A DNA stretch of 55,100 nt from assembly GCA_905221605.1 (NCBI GenBank), contig CAJNDS010002070.1:588296-643395 (forward strand), given 5' to 3'. Every line of letters starts with the position of its first letter. The first letter of the stretch is position 1. Position numbers and translations under genes: made by a program. The notes under the pieces are model-generated. The model was not told the origin of the DNA, did not search any database, and saw only the letters and a program-made list of their open reading frames with translations. Positions 9,210 through 18,938 of the stretch are shown here, piece by piece. The stretch is from Symbiodinium natans (lineage: Eukaryota; Sar; Dinophyceae; Suessiales; Symbiodiniaceae).

Positions 9210-10370
9210 GATCTACCAATCTGGCCTATCTAGTGTTGATCTCTGAGCTGACTCGAAGGAGGGCCAGGGAGGGCTTTGAGGTTCAGTGCGTGTGGGAGAG
9301 CCAACGCAAATGAGCTGCGCACCTCGCCCTCCAGCTCCCGCAAGGCGAAGCTGCAAACCCTCTGAAGCCTCACCAATCTAACCCCGAACACAGATGTCAC
9401 AGCCTGAAGAAACCCAAGATGTGAGACGGTAATGTAATGCGTCTGGCTACGAGGGATCAGGCTGTTTCCAAGCGAACAGAAGTCACAACTGAGTCACAAC
9501 TGAGTAGTTGATTGCATGAAGCCAGAGGCACAAGCAAGCAAAAATGACTACAGCAAGCCGCTCTACCCCCAAGAAAGTCGCCCCTTCCTTGTTCTCAGGC
9601 CTTGCGCTCTTCTTTGATGGGGTTAAAGCAGCTGGGATATCCCTTCCAGGCCCGCTGTGATGTACTGCATAGGGTATACAACCGTGTGTCTCCAGCTAGG
9701 CCTTTGACTTTCAGTTGCGTAGGTGACATGCGGGGGCTTCAGGGTTGGGGACAGGCTTTGGGGGTGCGAGGGGTGCTTCGTCGGGTTGAGGCTTTTGGTG
9801 CTTCCAGGCATCTCAGGTTTGGGGGCACTAGGGTGGCGGGTTTGAGAAGCTTCGGTTCGGGGAGTTCTTCACAGGCGCAGTTGTTCGCAGTGGCAATGTC
9901 AGCGCTCTTCGCAGCGCTTGTGGCATGTGCATTCTTGTCACTCTACCTTAAGCACTGAACCGATCGCGAAGCCCATCATCCTAAGGCCTAACTAAATGCA
10001 GAAATAGCCACCGATGAGATACTTTGCAGAGCAAGGTACACATGAGGCTTGATGTTTCGTGGGTTTGGGTCTTGCCGTTCTTGTGTAGATTCACACCTGT
10101 GGCCTTCGACCAGTGAACCGAAAATCCCACAGCCCGAGTCTTGAGCACGAAAATGTCAAAGTAACAAGGGTACAGTCACCGAGTGTATTTCGAAACTTCC
10201 TTGCCAGCACCGGGCTGGGTGTCGGAGGGAGGGAACGGATTATAGAGCCTAATTTACAAGGCCCAATCAGGACCTGTTGGAAAACCACGTACTTCAGACC
10301 CCGAAACACCTCCCTCATATGCTCCGGCATTTACTTTGTCCATTGTGTTTTGTGCGAGTGCCGTGTCTCT
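9210..10370. other. Mostly intron-like
   Basis: Weak coding signal at 9300-9420 and 10113-10250 on the + strand. The middle is G/T-rich with TTTGGGGG-type heptamer-like words. No gene can be defended. Confidence 0.35.
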
Positions 10371-10373
10371 TGA

Positions 10374-10595
10374 TCCTGGTTCGCAACGGAGCAGAAACCT
10401 TCCGGGACCTCTCAGGACAAACTTAACAGGAGCCGCAACCCTGAGTCAGCATACTACCAATACCGTACAGGCCCCAGTCGGAAGGGCCAGCGGGCGTATC
10501 CCATGCATCGTAGTGTCTTTTTTTGCCAGCTTGCAGGGTCTCAAAGGGTGTTGATGGGCAGCTCTGTGTTTGATGGGCAGCTCTATGTGTTGTAG
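10374..10595 (+). CDS. Candidate exon, polar
   Basis: Seventy-three codons between TGA at 10371 and TAG at 10593. The segment from 10383 reads ATEQKPSGTSQDKLNRSRNP and then a tyrosine-containing basic region to about 10505. No start codon. The 3' part lies in a short duplicated sequence and may be intron. Confidence 0.5.
   Translation, partial: SWFATEQKPSGTSQDKLNRSRNPESAYYQYRTGPSRKGQRAYPMHRSVFFCQLAGSQRVLMGSSVFDGQLYVL
10551..10590. repeat. Short tandem duplication, ~19-21 bp
   Basis: TGATGGGCAGCTCT occurs twice, 19 bp apart, followed by GTGT and ATGTGT. Confidence 0.85.
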
Positions 10596-10731
10596 AGCCT
10601 GGTCTCCTCCTGGTTTGTGCCTTTAGGGGACCCGGCATCCGAAAACAGGCCAGAGACGAGACCCACCACATTTGTTGCTAGAGAAGGGGGTGGACCGAAG
10701 GTTTGGGATTCAAGGTCTTTAGACCAAAATC

Positions 10732-10866
10732 ATGCGTTCCAGAACAGACCTTAAGAGCACACTTGCTAAATGCCCAAGTCGCGACCTTCACCTTCGAAGC
10801 TTCAGCGCGCAGGCGCCCAACGGTCCAGATGGCACAGACGACGAAGAAGGCGAGAGATGCATTTAA
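10732..10866 (+). CDS. Candidate exon or small gene, acidic C-end
   Basis: ATG at 10732 to TAA at 10864, 44 codons. The second half reads RSFSAQAPNGPDGTDDEEGE with almost uniform G/C third positions. Two other + frames are open through the same stretch, so strand is more certain than frame. Confidence 0.45.
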   Translation: MRSRTDLKSTLAKCPSRDLHLRSFSAQAPNGPDGTDDEEGERCI

Positions 10867-11842
10867 AAGCATCTTGCGCTGTATACTACGGGCTTCTGGG
10901 GTTGTTAGGGCCTCGTGATTTTGAAGTTATAACTGCTGAAGGCTTGTTGAGCTTGTGCATTCCGTGCGCATGGCTGCCTATTGACAGTAGATTTTCCTCA
11001 AGGTGCCCGAAGCCGAAGTCGCTCAGTCTAGGCTCCCCCTTTAAAACAAGTGATGGGCATAGGGGGGCATTCTAGTGGCCATGAGAGTCTGGGATATGCG
11101 TTTAGTGTTCATGGGCATTGAGGCTCCAAGTGGTTGTATGACCTGTGGGCGCCTGGCATGAGGAATTTAGGGCCCCTTTTCGCTGGGTTGCGGAGTGTGG
11201 GGTTAGGTTTGGGTTTCGGGGGAAACTTGCAGCAACCCGTGTGCAATCTCCGACATCATTGCGGGCATGTCCCCTTTGCACATTCAAGCTTAGAACTTCG
11301 ACACCAGGAAAAACCGTGTTGAGATAACCCTCCCAAAGTTGGGGACAGTTCCGCGGAGTGCCCAGGTGAAGACTGCGTAGCTGTCGGCAAAGGCCTGAAG
11401 ACAAACTGCCAGTGCATCCAGGGAATACAGTGATGTGGCCTGTTGTTTGGAGACCAACTGTTCTCAGCAGCTTGCTCTTCCAAGTTATTCTTCTGCACGA
11501 GTTGCTTAGAATTCCACGGGAACAGGACCGTTTTTCAACTTGCGCCCTCCAAAAAAATTGCTGAATCCCGTAGGCCGTAGGCCTTCAGTTGTCGTCACAT
11601 CCGTGAGCTGAAGTAACCAAAAGGATCCTCAGGCGCCAATCGGACGCCAATTCTGTGTTGGGGGCAGTTCGCGACTCTCAGTGTGTCATGAGGTTATGGA
11701 TCGTGTCTTGGTGCTGTACGTGCTAGGATCGTTTTGGCTACAAGGCTGCCAGTAGAGTGTCAGGGCCCAAGGACAGGGGTAATCTTGGGGTTTAGGGATT
11801 GCCATTTTCACTTGGTTTTGGGACATCACCGCCCAAAGCATT

Positions 11843-12034
11843 CACCAAGAACCATCCGATGTCCCAGTCAAACTAAGCATTGGCACTTCATGCGCCCGCC
11901 TGTATCCTGAGTCCATTCCCGCTTCACCTGAGGAAGCCCAAGAGCCTTCTTGCCCCACGCTGTTTTCGGGTGTACGGTACAGCCAGATCGGCTTTGAGAC
12001 TTGCCCAAACCCACCGGCACTTTTGGACTTTTAA
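11843..12034 (+). CDS. Candidate exon, Pro/Ser/Glu-rich
   Basis: Sixty-three codons to TAA at 12032; the same frame is open further left. It reads HQEPSDVPVKLSIGTSCARL, then a P/E/A-rich stretch and an end with FSGVRYSQIGFETC. Good codon use. Confidence 0.5.
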   Translation, partial: HQEPSDVPVKLSIGTSCARLYPESIPASPEEAQEPSCPTLFSGVRYSQIGFETCPNPPALLDF

Positions 12035-12359
12035 GATTCATCGACATAGGCCATAGGCTCGGACTGTAACCGAGCCCCCAAATTCGTTCAATCGAGAGAC
12101 AGCTGTTTGCGCTTGGTGTGGATTGGAGGCCGTGCTGGACTTCTGGAGCCAGAGACTTGCAAAGTGCAGGGAATTTAGATGCACATGGCTGCAGGTAATC
12201 GCGATAGGCCTTGAAGGACTTGAGGGACGTTTGGGGTTCGGCTTTTGGAAGATGCGAGGGTTCGGAGTTTGGAGTTCAGCTCGCGCAAGTCGGGATGTGT
12301 CAAAACTCGAATTGCTGATAAGCTGCGAGTGTTTCTTGTGAGCTGTTCCAGGGCAAAGA

Positions 12360-12635
12360 GTGGAACACCGAATTCCGCAACGCACAACGTGGAAATGTCG
12401 TTGGTTCAACATGAATGTCCTGCTGGGTCGAAGCTGCAGCTTTGCCGTAGTGACTGTGACCTTGCCTCTAAAGATGCAGCAGATCGGCATATCGAGCATG
12501 AACCAGCACCCCCGCGGCAGGAAATACGCCGCACACTCTTTTCGGATACAGGGAAAAAACAACAAAGCCATGGCCCACGCCAACGATCCTTCTTGTTCAG
12601 CTTCTGTCCCCTTTTGGCTGAAGCCTCTTTCTTAA
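12360..12635 (+). CDS. Candidate exon, frame uncertain
   Basis: Both this frame (from about 12470, MQQIGISSMNQHPRGRKYAA) and the neighbouring + frame (AADRHIEHEPAPPRQEIRR) look coding over 12440-12590. The + strand is favoured. It lies 400 bp upstream of the nucleotidyltransferase piece and may belong to that gene. Confidence 0.35.
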   Translation: MEHRIPQRTTWKCRWFNMNVLLGRSCSFAVVTVTLPLKMQQIGISSMNQHPRGRKYAAHSFRIQGKNNKAMAHANDPSCSASVPFWLKPLS

Positions 12636-12970
12636 GGTCTGTGAGAGCCCTTGCGGGCTTAACTCGGCCTTCATGGCAGGCCATGTCCTATCGCATGTGA
12701 ATTTGTGCCGCAATCTGCTGCTGAAGTTTTGCTGAAGTTTTGAGAGCTTTCAGCCCAACTTTCAGTCAAGGGACCGTTTTCTGGCATCCGAGGGTTGGGG
12801 AGGGAGGCCAAGGTGAGGCTGAATCCTTCACTGCGCTTCCTCGGCACAGGGCTCAACATGGCAGAGGTTGGCTTCTGACGTCCCAGGGTCTCTGATTTTT
12901 ATAGGGCAACCTCAAGTATCCCTTCAAACCGTAAACTCCGTAAACGTTGAACACAAAAATACCACAGCAG

Positions 12971-13126
12971 GTCCTGCCTGTTGGAAGCTTCGCCTGGGGC
13001 ATCGACATCGAGGGCTCGGACTTGGACGTTGTGGTGGCCACTTCAGGCCAGACATCGGGGCACAGGCGGATGAGCTTGAGGGTTCTTTCGGATCGCATAT
13101 CGGCTGGTAGGCTTAGCAAAGGCTGA
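12971..13126 (+). CDS. Exon of a Pol beta-superfamily nucleotidyltransferase
   Basis: Fifty-one codons to TGA at 13124, starting just after CAG at 12968-12970, with strongly GC-rich third positions. It encodes VLPVGSFAWGIDIEGSDLDV, which fits the superfamily signature hG[GS]x(9-13)Dh[DE]h: Gly-Ser at 12983-12988, ten residues, then Asp-Leu-Asp at 13019-13027. In this superfamily the two acidic residues bind the catalytic metal. The closest pattern I know is poly(A) polymerase and Cid1/Trf4 terminal nucleotidyltransferases. The third catalytic Asp would be in a later exon. Residues after VVVAT are a plausible helix. Function beyond the superfamily is inference. Confidence 0.65.
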   Translation, partial: VLPVGSFAWGIDIEGSDLDVVVATSGQTSGHRRMSLRVLSDRISAGRLSKG

Positions 13127-13345
13127 AAGGTTTTTGCAAGGTTACGGGGTGGAAGCTGTTTGAGATTAGCGTGTTGAGTCTGTAGTGCGGGTTCAAAGTC
13201 TATGAAAGAAACGCCTCGGGCCTCGGGTTTAGAATTGTCAGGATGTCGAGCTTACGCTCTCCAGGTTTTGTTGTGCTCCGGCTCAGAGCACGTTCAGGGG
13301 GTTTAGGGTATCAGAAGGTGGGGCTTCACGCTTCACTGGCCAGGG

Positions 13346-13573
13346 TTGCCCGCCGGTATGCCTGTGGACTTCTACTTCGCAGGTTTTTGCGCCGGATGGA
13401 GGCCTCAACTTGTTTGCAACATGCATCTGCGAACAGCCGAGAAGCACAAGGACGAAATGAGGGAGGTAGGCTCACTGGTGATGTCGTGGCGGGCATCGTC
13501 CTCTGTCCATCATCCACTTCTACACGCAGATGGTTGCCTTTCTCCTGCAGAATCAGGGCGCGGACCTTACTAA
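13346..13573 (+). CDS. Candidate exon following the nucleotidyltransferase piece
   Basis: In this frame 13424-13500 reads LRTAEKHKDEMREVGSLVMSW. The helix-like MREVGSLVMSW recalls the hydrophobic helix before a conserved Trp in terminal nucleotidyltransferases, but that is a weak likeness. The next island overlaps it in another frame, so a frameshift or a short misjudged intron is possible. Confidence 0.3.
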   Translation: MPAGMPVDFYFAGFCAGWRPQLVCNMHLRTAEKHKDEMREVGSLVMSWRASSSVHHPLLHADGCLSPAESGRGPY

Positions 13574-13676
13574 AACAAGAGGCACCCCAGACGCCCCAGG
13601 ACATCCCGAGAGACGTCCCAAGACCCAGAACCCCACCTTCTGCCCTCTCATCCCCAAACCTTGGACTGCAGTGTGA
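13482..13676 (+). CDS. Candidate exon, possible PAP-associated helix
   Basis: Sixty-four codons between TGA at 13479 and TGA at 13674. It starts HRPLSIIHFYTQMVAFLLQ after a few residues. The hydrophobic LSIIHFYTQMVAFLLQNQ resembles the LSSY-x-L-x-LM-V-x-FLQ helix of Cid1/Trf4-type enzymes, and it lies 350 bp downstream of the GS/DLD exon. The likeness is from memory and unconfirmed. Confidence 0.45.
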   Translation, partial: CRGGHRPLSIIHFYTQMVAFLLQNQGADLTKTRGTPDAPGHPERRPKTQNPTFCPLIPKPWTAV

Positions 13677-13826
13677 TCTTTTTTTGTTTCCAGAAGACCT
13701 CAGTATCAAAGTACTTCAGCCAGAAGCGTAAGTTCTGGACCTGCAACCTTCAGGCTTCGAGGATGCGCATGATGGCTTTAGGGGCCCTTTAGAACCCTGT
13801 CCCAACTGAACTTCGGCGAATGCTGG

Positions 13827-14156
13827 TTGTTCAGCGGGTGCTGCAATCTCTTGAGAACATCAGCATCTGAGACATCACCGTCAGGAGGCAAGTCCGAAAG
13901 CGACTCCGATGTCCTGACGGCAATCTGCCACAAGCTGCAGAAGTCCATTGGAGATGAGTTCAGCCCTACACGTGCTGTGTTTGCTGTGTTCTGGTCGGAC
14001 GGTAGCATTGAAAACCCATCAACCGACCCGGCCCATCAGACTCGCGGGCGAGTCGCCAAACGAAGGTGTTCGTACTCTTGCCTCTTTCCTTGGACAACCT
14101 GCTCTATAAACCCGGGACAGGCCAGTTCCAAAAACATGAGAAAGGCAGTGAAGTAA
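13827..14156 (+). CDS. Candidate exon
   Basis: One hundred and nine codons to TAA at 14154. The core at about 13863-13990 reads SGGKSESDSDVLTAICHKLQ and continues with DEFSPTRAVFAVFW, with good codon use. It could continue the nucleotidyltransferase gene. The last 40 codons look less coding. Confidence 0.4.
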   Translation: MFSGCCNLLRTSASETSPSGGKSESDSDVLTAICHKLQKSIGDEFSPTRAVFAVFWSDGSIENPSTDPAHQTRGRVAKRRCSYSCLFPWTTCSINPGQASSKNMRKAVK

Positions 14157-14768
14157 TACCCATCGTTCGGTGAAGGCTTCCATCATTGCAGTTTTATATA
14201 TGAACTACTGTGCAAACACAACTTGGCGTGCAGCAGAACTTCTCTATCTTGAAAAATCTACTTGGTTCATGTGATACCAAGACATTCATTTAAATTCCTC
14301 CAAAGATGACAGCCCGAAAGCCCTCCGGCCAGAAGGCCTGCGAGTACCGACACACTGCACGAAACATCACCCTTGGAAGAGAACCCGCAGGGTAGGCCTT
14401 GGCAAGTTGAGCGTCTCCGGGGTGGCTTCGAGTTGATGGTCAATTATTGCTATCAAAAGATGCTCAAGATCAAGCTTTGCAAATGTAGGAAGACATGAGA
14501 TTCCTTTGCGCGGGCATTGGCAAGAGTGGCGCAATAACACCTCCGACTTTTTTTGATACGGACACGGCTGGCCTTTGAACTTGACCTCCAAAACGTCCAC
14601 GCATCCCGCGTGAGAATTGAGGTTGAGAGCTCTCAGTTCTATGTTCACAGTCTCAGGTTACAAGCCAAGGGCAAAGCTCCGCGCGGCCTGGAGGACACTT
14701 GCGGCTTTGGGGCTCATGGGGAAGCTTAGCTAGACGCCCCATGGTTTCGGTTTGTCGTTGAGTTTTGA

Positions 14769-15338
14769 GATGTTTGGCATCGTCCTGCAAATCCCAAGCT
14801 GCCTTGCACCCCGCGCACTCAAACATCGGCACACTTTGGTACAGAATGGCAGGATCCGACCGAATGTGTTGTCCCACCCCTTCCATCAAGGGTTTCCACT
14901 CAGATCTGTGATCCTACAGCCAAACAGGCCCCGAAAGGAATCCTGATCATTGGCAGCACAATAGAGCACCTTCTCGTTAAGAAATTCTGCGCAAGGCTGA
15001 GAAGAGAACACTGCCTTGCGTCCCAACCCTCCTCCATCAAAAGACCATATCGAATAACGTCACACCCCTTTGCCTCTTTTGCTGCTTGGGGGAGAACATG
15101 CCTTGATGGCGCAAAGTACTGGCTAAGTCAGGCAGATTCCATCATCAAGTCGTTCACCTTCCCTTTGAACTCGACAAGTGGAGTTCAACTTGTTGAGATG
15201 GCTGTGACATTTACGAGCTTGCCTTCGGAGCTCGTGGTGCGGTTTGCCAGCCAAGTCTACTGCTCAACTTTGCAGTTGCTGAAGGATAAACTCAATGTGG
15301 GGGGGGGGGGGGGGGCTTTACATGTGTTCCTGTGCTGA
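14769..15338 (+). CDS. Long open stretch, 189 codons, likely exon
   Basis: Open from after TGA at 14766 to TGA at 15336 with only one late ATG (15198). A plausible exon runs from the ACAG at 14916-14919 to just before the G tract at 15299. It opens KQAPKGILIIGSTIEHLLVK, then FCARLRREHC; a later part reads AWGRTCLDGAKYW. The start recalls GDSL/SGNH-like proteins (ILxxGDSxxR...FC), but the usual Asp of GDS is Thr here, so this is speculative. Minus-strand frames at 14367-14889 are also open. Confidence 0.45.
   Translation, partial: DVWHRPANPKLPCTPRTQTSAHFGTEWQDPTECVVPPLPSRVSTQICDPTAKQAPKGILIIGSTIEHLLVKKFCARLRREHCLASQPSSIKRPYRITSHPFASFAAWGRTCLDGAKYWLSQADSIIKSFTFPLNSTSGVQLVEMAVTFTSLPSELVVRFASQVYCSTLQLLKDKLNVGGGGGALHVFLC
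15299..15315. repeat. G17 homopolymer
   Basis: Seventeen consecutive G at the likely 3' border of the preceding exon. Confidence 0.95.
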
Positions 15339-15547
15339 AACTCTTTGGCTTTCAGTTGCCGTGTGTACACGCCCCAACCTTGCCCGAAAGACTGCTGATG
15401 ATGTCTTATTATGATAAACAGGCCGCCCACTGCGTGGTCTATGGTGTCGGCACGAGCATGCCGGTGCTGGCGATACGGACCTTCCAGGCTCCCATATGCT
15501 TGTGTAGGGGGAGGCGTGTAGGTAGTTTGCTTGGTTGCTTCTGGTGA
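15332..15547 (+). CDS. Candidate exon
   Basis: From about 15389 the frame reads LLMMSYYDKQAAHCVVYGVG and then TSMPVLAIRTFQAP, with very high GC3 to about 15500. It probably belongs with the preceding long open stretch. Unrecognised. Confidence 0.45.
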   Translation: MLKLFGFQLPCVHAPTLPERLLMMSYYDKQAAHCVVYGVGTSMPVLAIRTFQAPICLCRGRRVGSLLGCFW

Positions 15548-15597
15548 CTTCGGAGAATTGCGCAGGGTGGCGATAACGTCCGTTCTTACGCCGACAA

Positions 15598-15766
15598 GAC
15601 ACCGGCATTTACAGAATTCTTGCCTCTTTGCACAACAAAATGCCACCGGATGTTTGACGTTTCTGGAGCAAGATGCGCTGTCAGAAGCATTGGGAACATG
15701 CACAAATCACTGGTATGAAACACCGGTGTGTACAGCGCTCTTGCCTCTTGGCACGACGTCATGCCC
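15598..15766. repeat. ~48-bp imperfect direct repeat, 121 bp apart
   Basis: 15598-15645 and 15719-15766 share ACCGG, TACAG, CTTGCCTCTT-GCAC-AC and ATGCC in register. Read on the minus strand the two copies give similar peptides (VVQRGKNSVNAGV and VVPRGKSAVHTGV) but in different frames, since the spacing is not a multiple of three. Confidence 0.6.
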
Positions 15767-16108
15767 AAGGAGGTTCCACCTGCCAGAGGATGCGACCATG
15801 ATGGCAGCTCTGGGGGCCATTTGCTGAAAAAAGCGTCGGGAGCGAAGTTTGTAGCCGTAAGAAAAAACATGTCCAGCTTCCATGACGAAGCTTGGCACAC
15901 CCAAACCACCCGGCAAACTAGGTACGCTTGCAGGGTCAACTGCAAGGTTTTGTTCCCCGCCACGCGTGGGGATGTTGGCTTACAAGCTTACTCTCCCGGG
16001 CCCAGGGTCTTCCCGCGGAGCATCCCTGGAGTCCCCCTTGCATCCCTGGCCCACCCCCAGAAAATCCCGCATGGGAATCCTGCACAGAATGCCGCGGGTG
16101 ATCGATGA
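15728..16108 (+). CDS. Candidate exon
   Basis: Open 126 codons to TGA at 16106. The part at 15820-15960 reads LKKASGAKFVAVRKNMSSFH and then DEAWHTQTTRQTRYAC, with good composition. After about 15985 it becomes C/G-rich and low in coding character. A minus-strand frame at 15586-15963 competes. Confidence 0.4.
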   Translation: MYSALASWHDVMPKEVPPARGCDHDGSSGGHLLKKASGAKFVAVRKNMSSFHDEAWHTQTTRQTRYACRVNCKVLFPATRGDVGLQAYSPGPRVFPRSIPGVPLASLAHPQKIPHGNPAQNAAGDR

Positions 16109-16484
16109 TCTCAGTGCCTCTTCCTAAAGGGTGTCCACCACCAGATTCTTGCGGGGGATCCTGCCGAGTGTCCTTGGAAGGCCCACTCCCCAGAATCTGG
16201 CAGGACACCCCTGGAGCCTGGAGTGCCGAGCCACCCCTAGAAATTCGATTCATGGAGATCGTTGGGTTCTGCTCGAGAGTTCTGGCAGGTTTTTGTTTCT
16301 TTCTTTTTCGTCTTCTTGTGCTTGCCAGACAGGACTAGGGGCTCGGTTTCAAGGTATGTGAGAGAGAGCTTCTTGAATTTCATGTCAGTTGTGTGTTATT
16401 GCGGATGAGGGTCTAGGGCTGAAGGGCCCCCTGAGAAGGATGGTGAGCCTCTTTATGTCGACATGTGCACCGTCGGCAACCTGA

Positions 16485-16637
16485 GCTGGGACCTCGAGAG
16501 CTGTTGAGTCTGAGGAACTGTCCGAGGAGAATTCGAGGATAACTAGCACAGGGCGGCTTCTGCCAGGTCAGGTTGCAATGTTGAGGTTGCAAGGTAAGGG
16601 GCCCAGAAAATGGGATACTTCTGAAGCCCCTGTGTGA
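16485..16637 (+). CDS. Candidate exon, possible C-terminus
   Basis: Fifty codons from after TGA at 16482 to TGA at 16635, reading AGTSRAVESEELSEENSRIT and then a glycine/leucine-rich basic end. A second coding-like frame (EPLYVDMCTVGNLSWDLES, 16445-16501) overlaps its start, so the junction between frames is unresolved. Confidence 0.45.
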   Translation, partial: AGTSRAVESEELSEENSRITSTGRLLPGQVAMLRLQGKGPRKWDTSEAPV

Positions 16638-16956
16638 TTCAATGTCTCTTGGGATTTGGAGGGTTTTTTGTGAGGCTCGAGTCTGGTATGCAAACAGATG
16701 CTTGAATGATGAGGTTACGAGGGTTTAGGGCGAGATTCTGCGCACAACAAGACCTTACAACATGACCTGGCTTCTTGACTTCGTCGTCACCCACCACCCC
16801 GCAAACCTTTCACGAAACTCCAAGCGCCCTGAGCCCTAGAAGCTCGAAGCCCTCCACACTACAGGCCCTGCGACTCAAAAGTCCTTTTTCTCCGGCTCGA
16901 GACCTCACAGGCCCAAGAAACCTGAAACCCCTTTCGGGGAGCCAAAAGCTTCACAG

Positions 16957-17055
16957 GCAGCATTCGAGATGCCATCCTGTTTCGGCACTACTTCGTTCTG
17001 CTGCCCCGGCTGCCAGAAGTGAGCTGCGGCATGTTTGAAATTCGAACGCAGGACG
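16957..17055 (+). CDS. Candidate internal exon, 99 bp, AG...GT borders
   Basis: Preceded by CACAG and followed by GTAGGG. Inside, the frame reads IRDAILFRHYFVLLPRLPEV then SCGMFEIRTQD, with strong GC3. Its fold is probably part of a globular domain; family unknown. The frame stays open to 17414 by chance in G/T-rich intron-like sequence. Confidence 0.5.
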
Positions 17056-17828
17056 GTAGGGTTTATGGTTTCGGGGCTGTGCTTCAAGGCTACAGGGCTG
17101 AGGGTCTCGAGGGCTCAGTACTTATAGGCTGGTTCTTTCCCAAGCCGCAACGGTTGGGAGCCATCTTACCTCGGAAGTGGCTGGACGGGCGGGGGCTCCC
17201 TTCTCTTTCGCTGATTTGGATTTCGCTCCGGAGCCTGGATTGGGCTCCCTTCATGTTGCGATTGATCTTGGTTCACAAGCTCCTCCAAAGACCTTGCAAC
17301 CCCTGGCCCTGCGACAAGACCGCTGAACCCCCTAATCCCCGTCAAACCTTCGCTGTTGTGATTCTTAAGGTGCAGGACTTCCCTTGTACGAGCTTTGTCT
17401 GTCAAGACTTGTAGTCAAGAATGGCCCAGCCCTGCAGCTAATCCCCATCATTGCCATGTGTAGCAACTCTGCTCATCAGCAGCTTGATTACTAACTTTTC
17501 TGATCCGACTCATGGCACTCTTCAGTATGAACCCTAGAATGTCAAAGAGTGTGTCTAGCAAAGAGCTTGTGCAAGCTCTTCGTGATCCTCCCAGCAGAAT
17601 GAGCAAGCGCTACATCCTACAGCCCTGGCCATGTTCGTACAAGCTTGCGAAAGATCAAACGAAAAGGCACTCGCGAGACTGAACTTTTGAAAAGTGCGGG
17701 TATCAGATCTTCCACCGCTTCATCAGCAGTTTATGCACTGACGCGACACCGATCAGAAACCCAAGCCCCAACACAGGTGCTGCAGCTGCTGAAACGCTGG
17801 CTGCGACTACGCGCCCTACCCACCAGTA

Positions 17829-18167
17829 GTGAAGGCTCGCGGGGCCAATATCGGCACTCTTGGTTTACCGATCCTGTGCTTGTTTCATTGGCAACTCGTT
17901 CTTGGCCACGGAGCATGGATTAAGGGCGTCAGTGTTTGGGACCTGCGGTTTGGCGTTCAGGTTGGTCAATGTCAGACTGCTCGATGTTTTGCATCTGCAT
18001 CTTGTAAAGCACAAACGCAGCAGATGCGAATGTGCACGCAGAGTCCAGTGTGCTCTTGCGATCTCTTTGGGCTGAACCATGTAGATTCCTACCATTCGCA
18101 GGTTCTCGCACGTCTTCTTATCTACTCAGTTGCCCCCCCCTCCCCCGCCGGCCCAGTCCGGGACTAA
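17829..18167 (+). CDS. Candidate exon
   Basis: One hundred and twelve codons to TAA at 18165. The first 40 (KARGANIGTLGLPILCLFHW, then GHGAWIKGVSVWD) look coding and mildly hydrophobic. Later codons, which include a C tract, do not. Confidence 0.35.
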   Translation: MKARGANIGTLGLPILCLFHWQLVLGHGAWIKGVSVWDLRFGVQVGQCQTARCFASASCKAQTQQMRMCTQSPVCSCDLFGLNHVDSYHSQVLARLLIYSVAPPSPAGPVRD

Positions 18168-18370
18168 GAGCCCAAGCCCGAAACCCAAGACCGTGAATTC
18201 CTCACACCCTCAAGCCCAAAGCCCCCAAACCGAAGAACGAACAGCACCACCAAAGTCCCCCTAAAGCCCCAACATAAGTCTTTATCCTGCAGGTGGCTAT
18301 CCTCAGATATTCTGGATGCGGCTTGCCGCGCTGAGCCTGGCCATTGCTGAATTGGGGGTCCACTGGCAGT

Positions 18371-18580
18371 TGTCTTGTTCGTTTGTTTGTTTGTTTTGCT
18401 TTGTGTTGCTCTGTGTTGCTTTGTCTTGCTTTTGCTTGTGCTTTTGTGTTGTGTGGTGTTGTGTTGTGTTGCGTTGTGGTGCGTTGTGTTGGGTTGGGTT
18501 GTGTTGTCTTGTCTTGTGTTGTGTTGTGCTGTGCTGTGTTGTGTTGTTTGTTTGATGGTTTGTTTGGTTGTTTTTTGTAC
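18371..18580. repeat. TTGTG/TTTG low-complexity tract
   Basis: About 210 bp of GTTT, TTGTG, TGTTG and TTGCT words with no A for long stretches. It gives artefactual Val/Cys/Leu-rich frames on the + strand. Confidence 0.95.
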
Positions 18581-18938
18581 TTCCGTGTGTGGGTGTGTTC
18601 GGGTTCTTTCGCAGCCTTCCGTCTAGGGATTGGCTGGAAAGCCGAGGCCGCGAAAAGGGTCTACGGATGTGCGCTTAGGATTCTATGGACGAGGGCTATG
18701 CAGGCTTAGGCATTCGATTTGGAATGGTTGAGAACTTGTGGTTTAAAGGCTTTGGCTTTCAGATGTTCAGGAAACAAACTTACAATGTCGAGGCCTGTAC
18801 CCTTCTGCTGCCCTACACTTGTGAAGCATGCTGCCGTGCCAGTGTGGACTGGATTTAGACGGCTGGTATGTGGTCTACATGCGCGTCGTGTGTATGTGTG
18901 TGTCCTGTTGTATCCCGACATCACAGTCGTTTGACTAA

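Noticed and set aside
16706-16832. ATGATGA ... CTGA as another C/D snoRNA
   Set aside because: Spacing over 120 nt, no stem, no internal D'/C' pair and no recognisable guide.
18316-18709. Val/Cys/Leu-rich frames resembling membrane proteins
   Set aside because: Translation of the TTGTG simple repeat.
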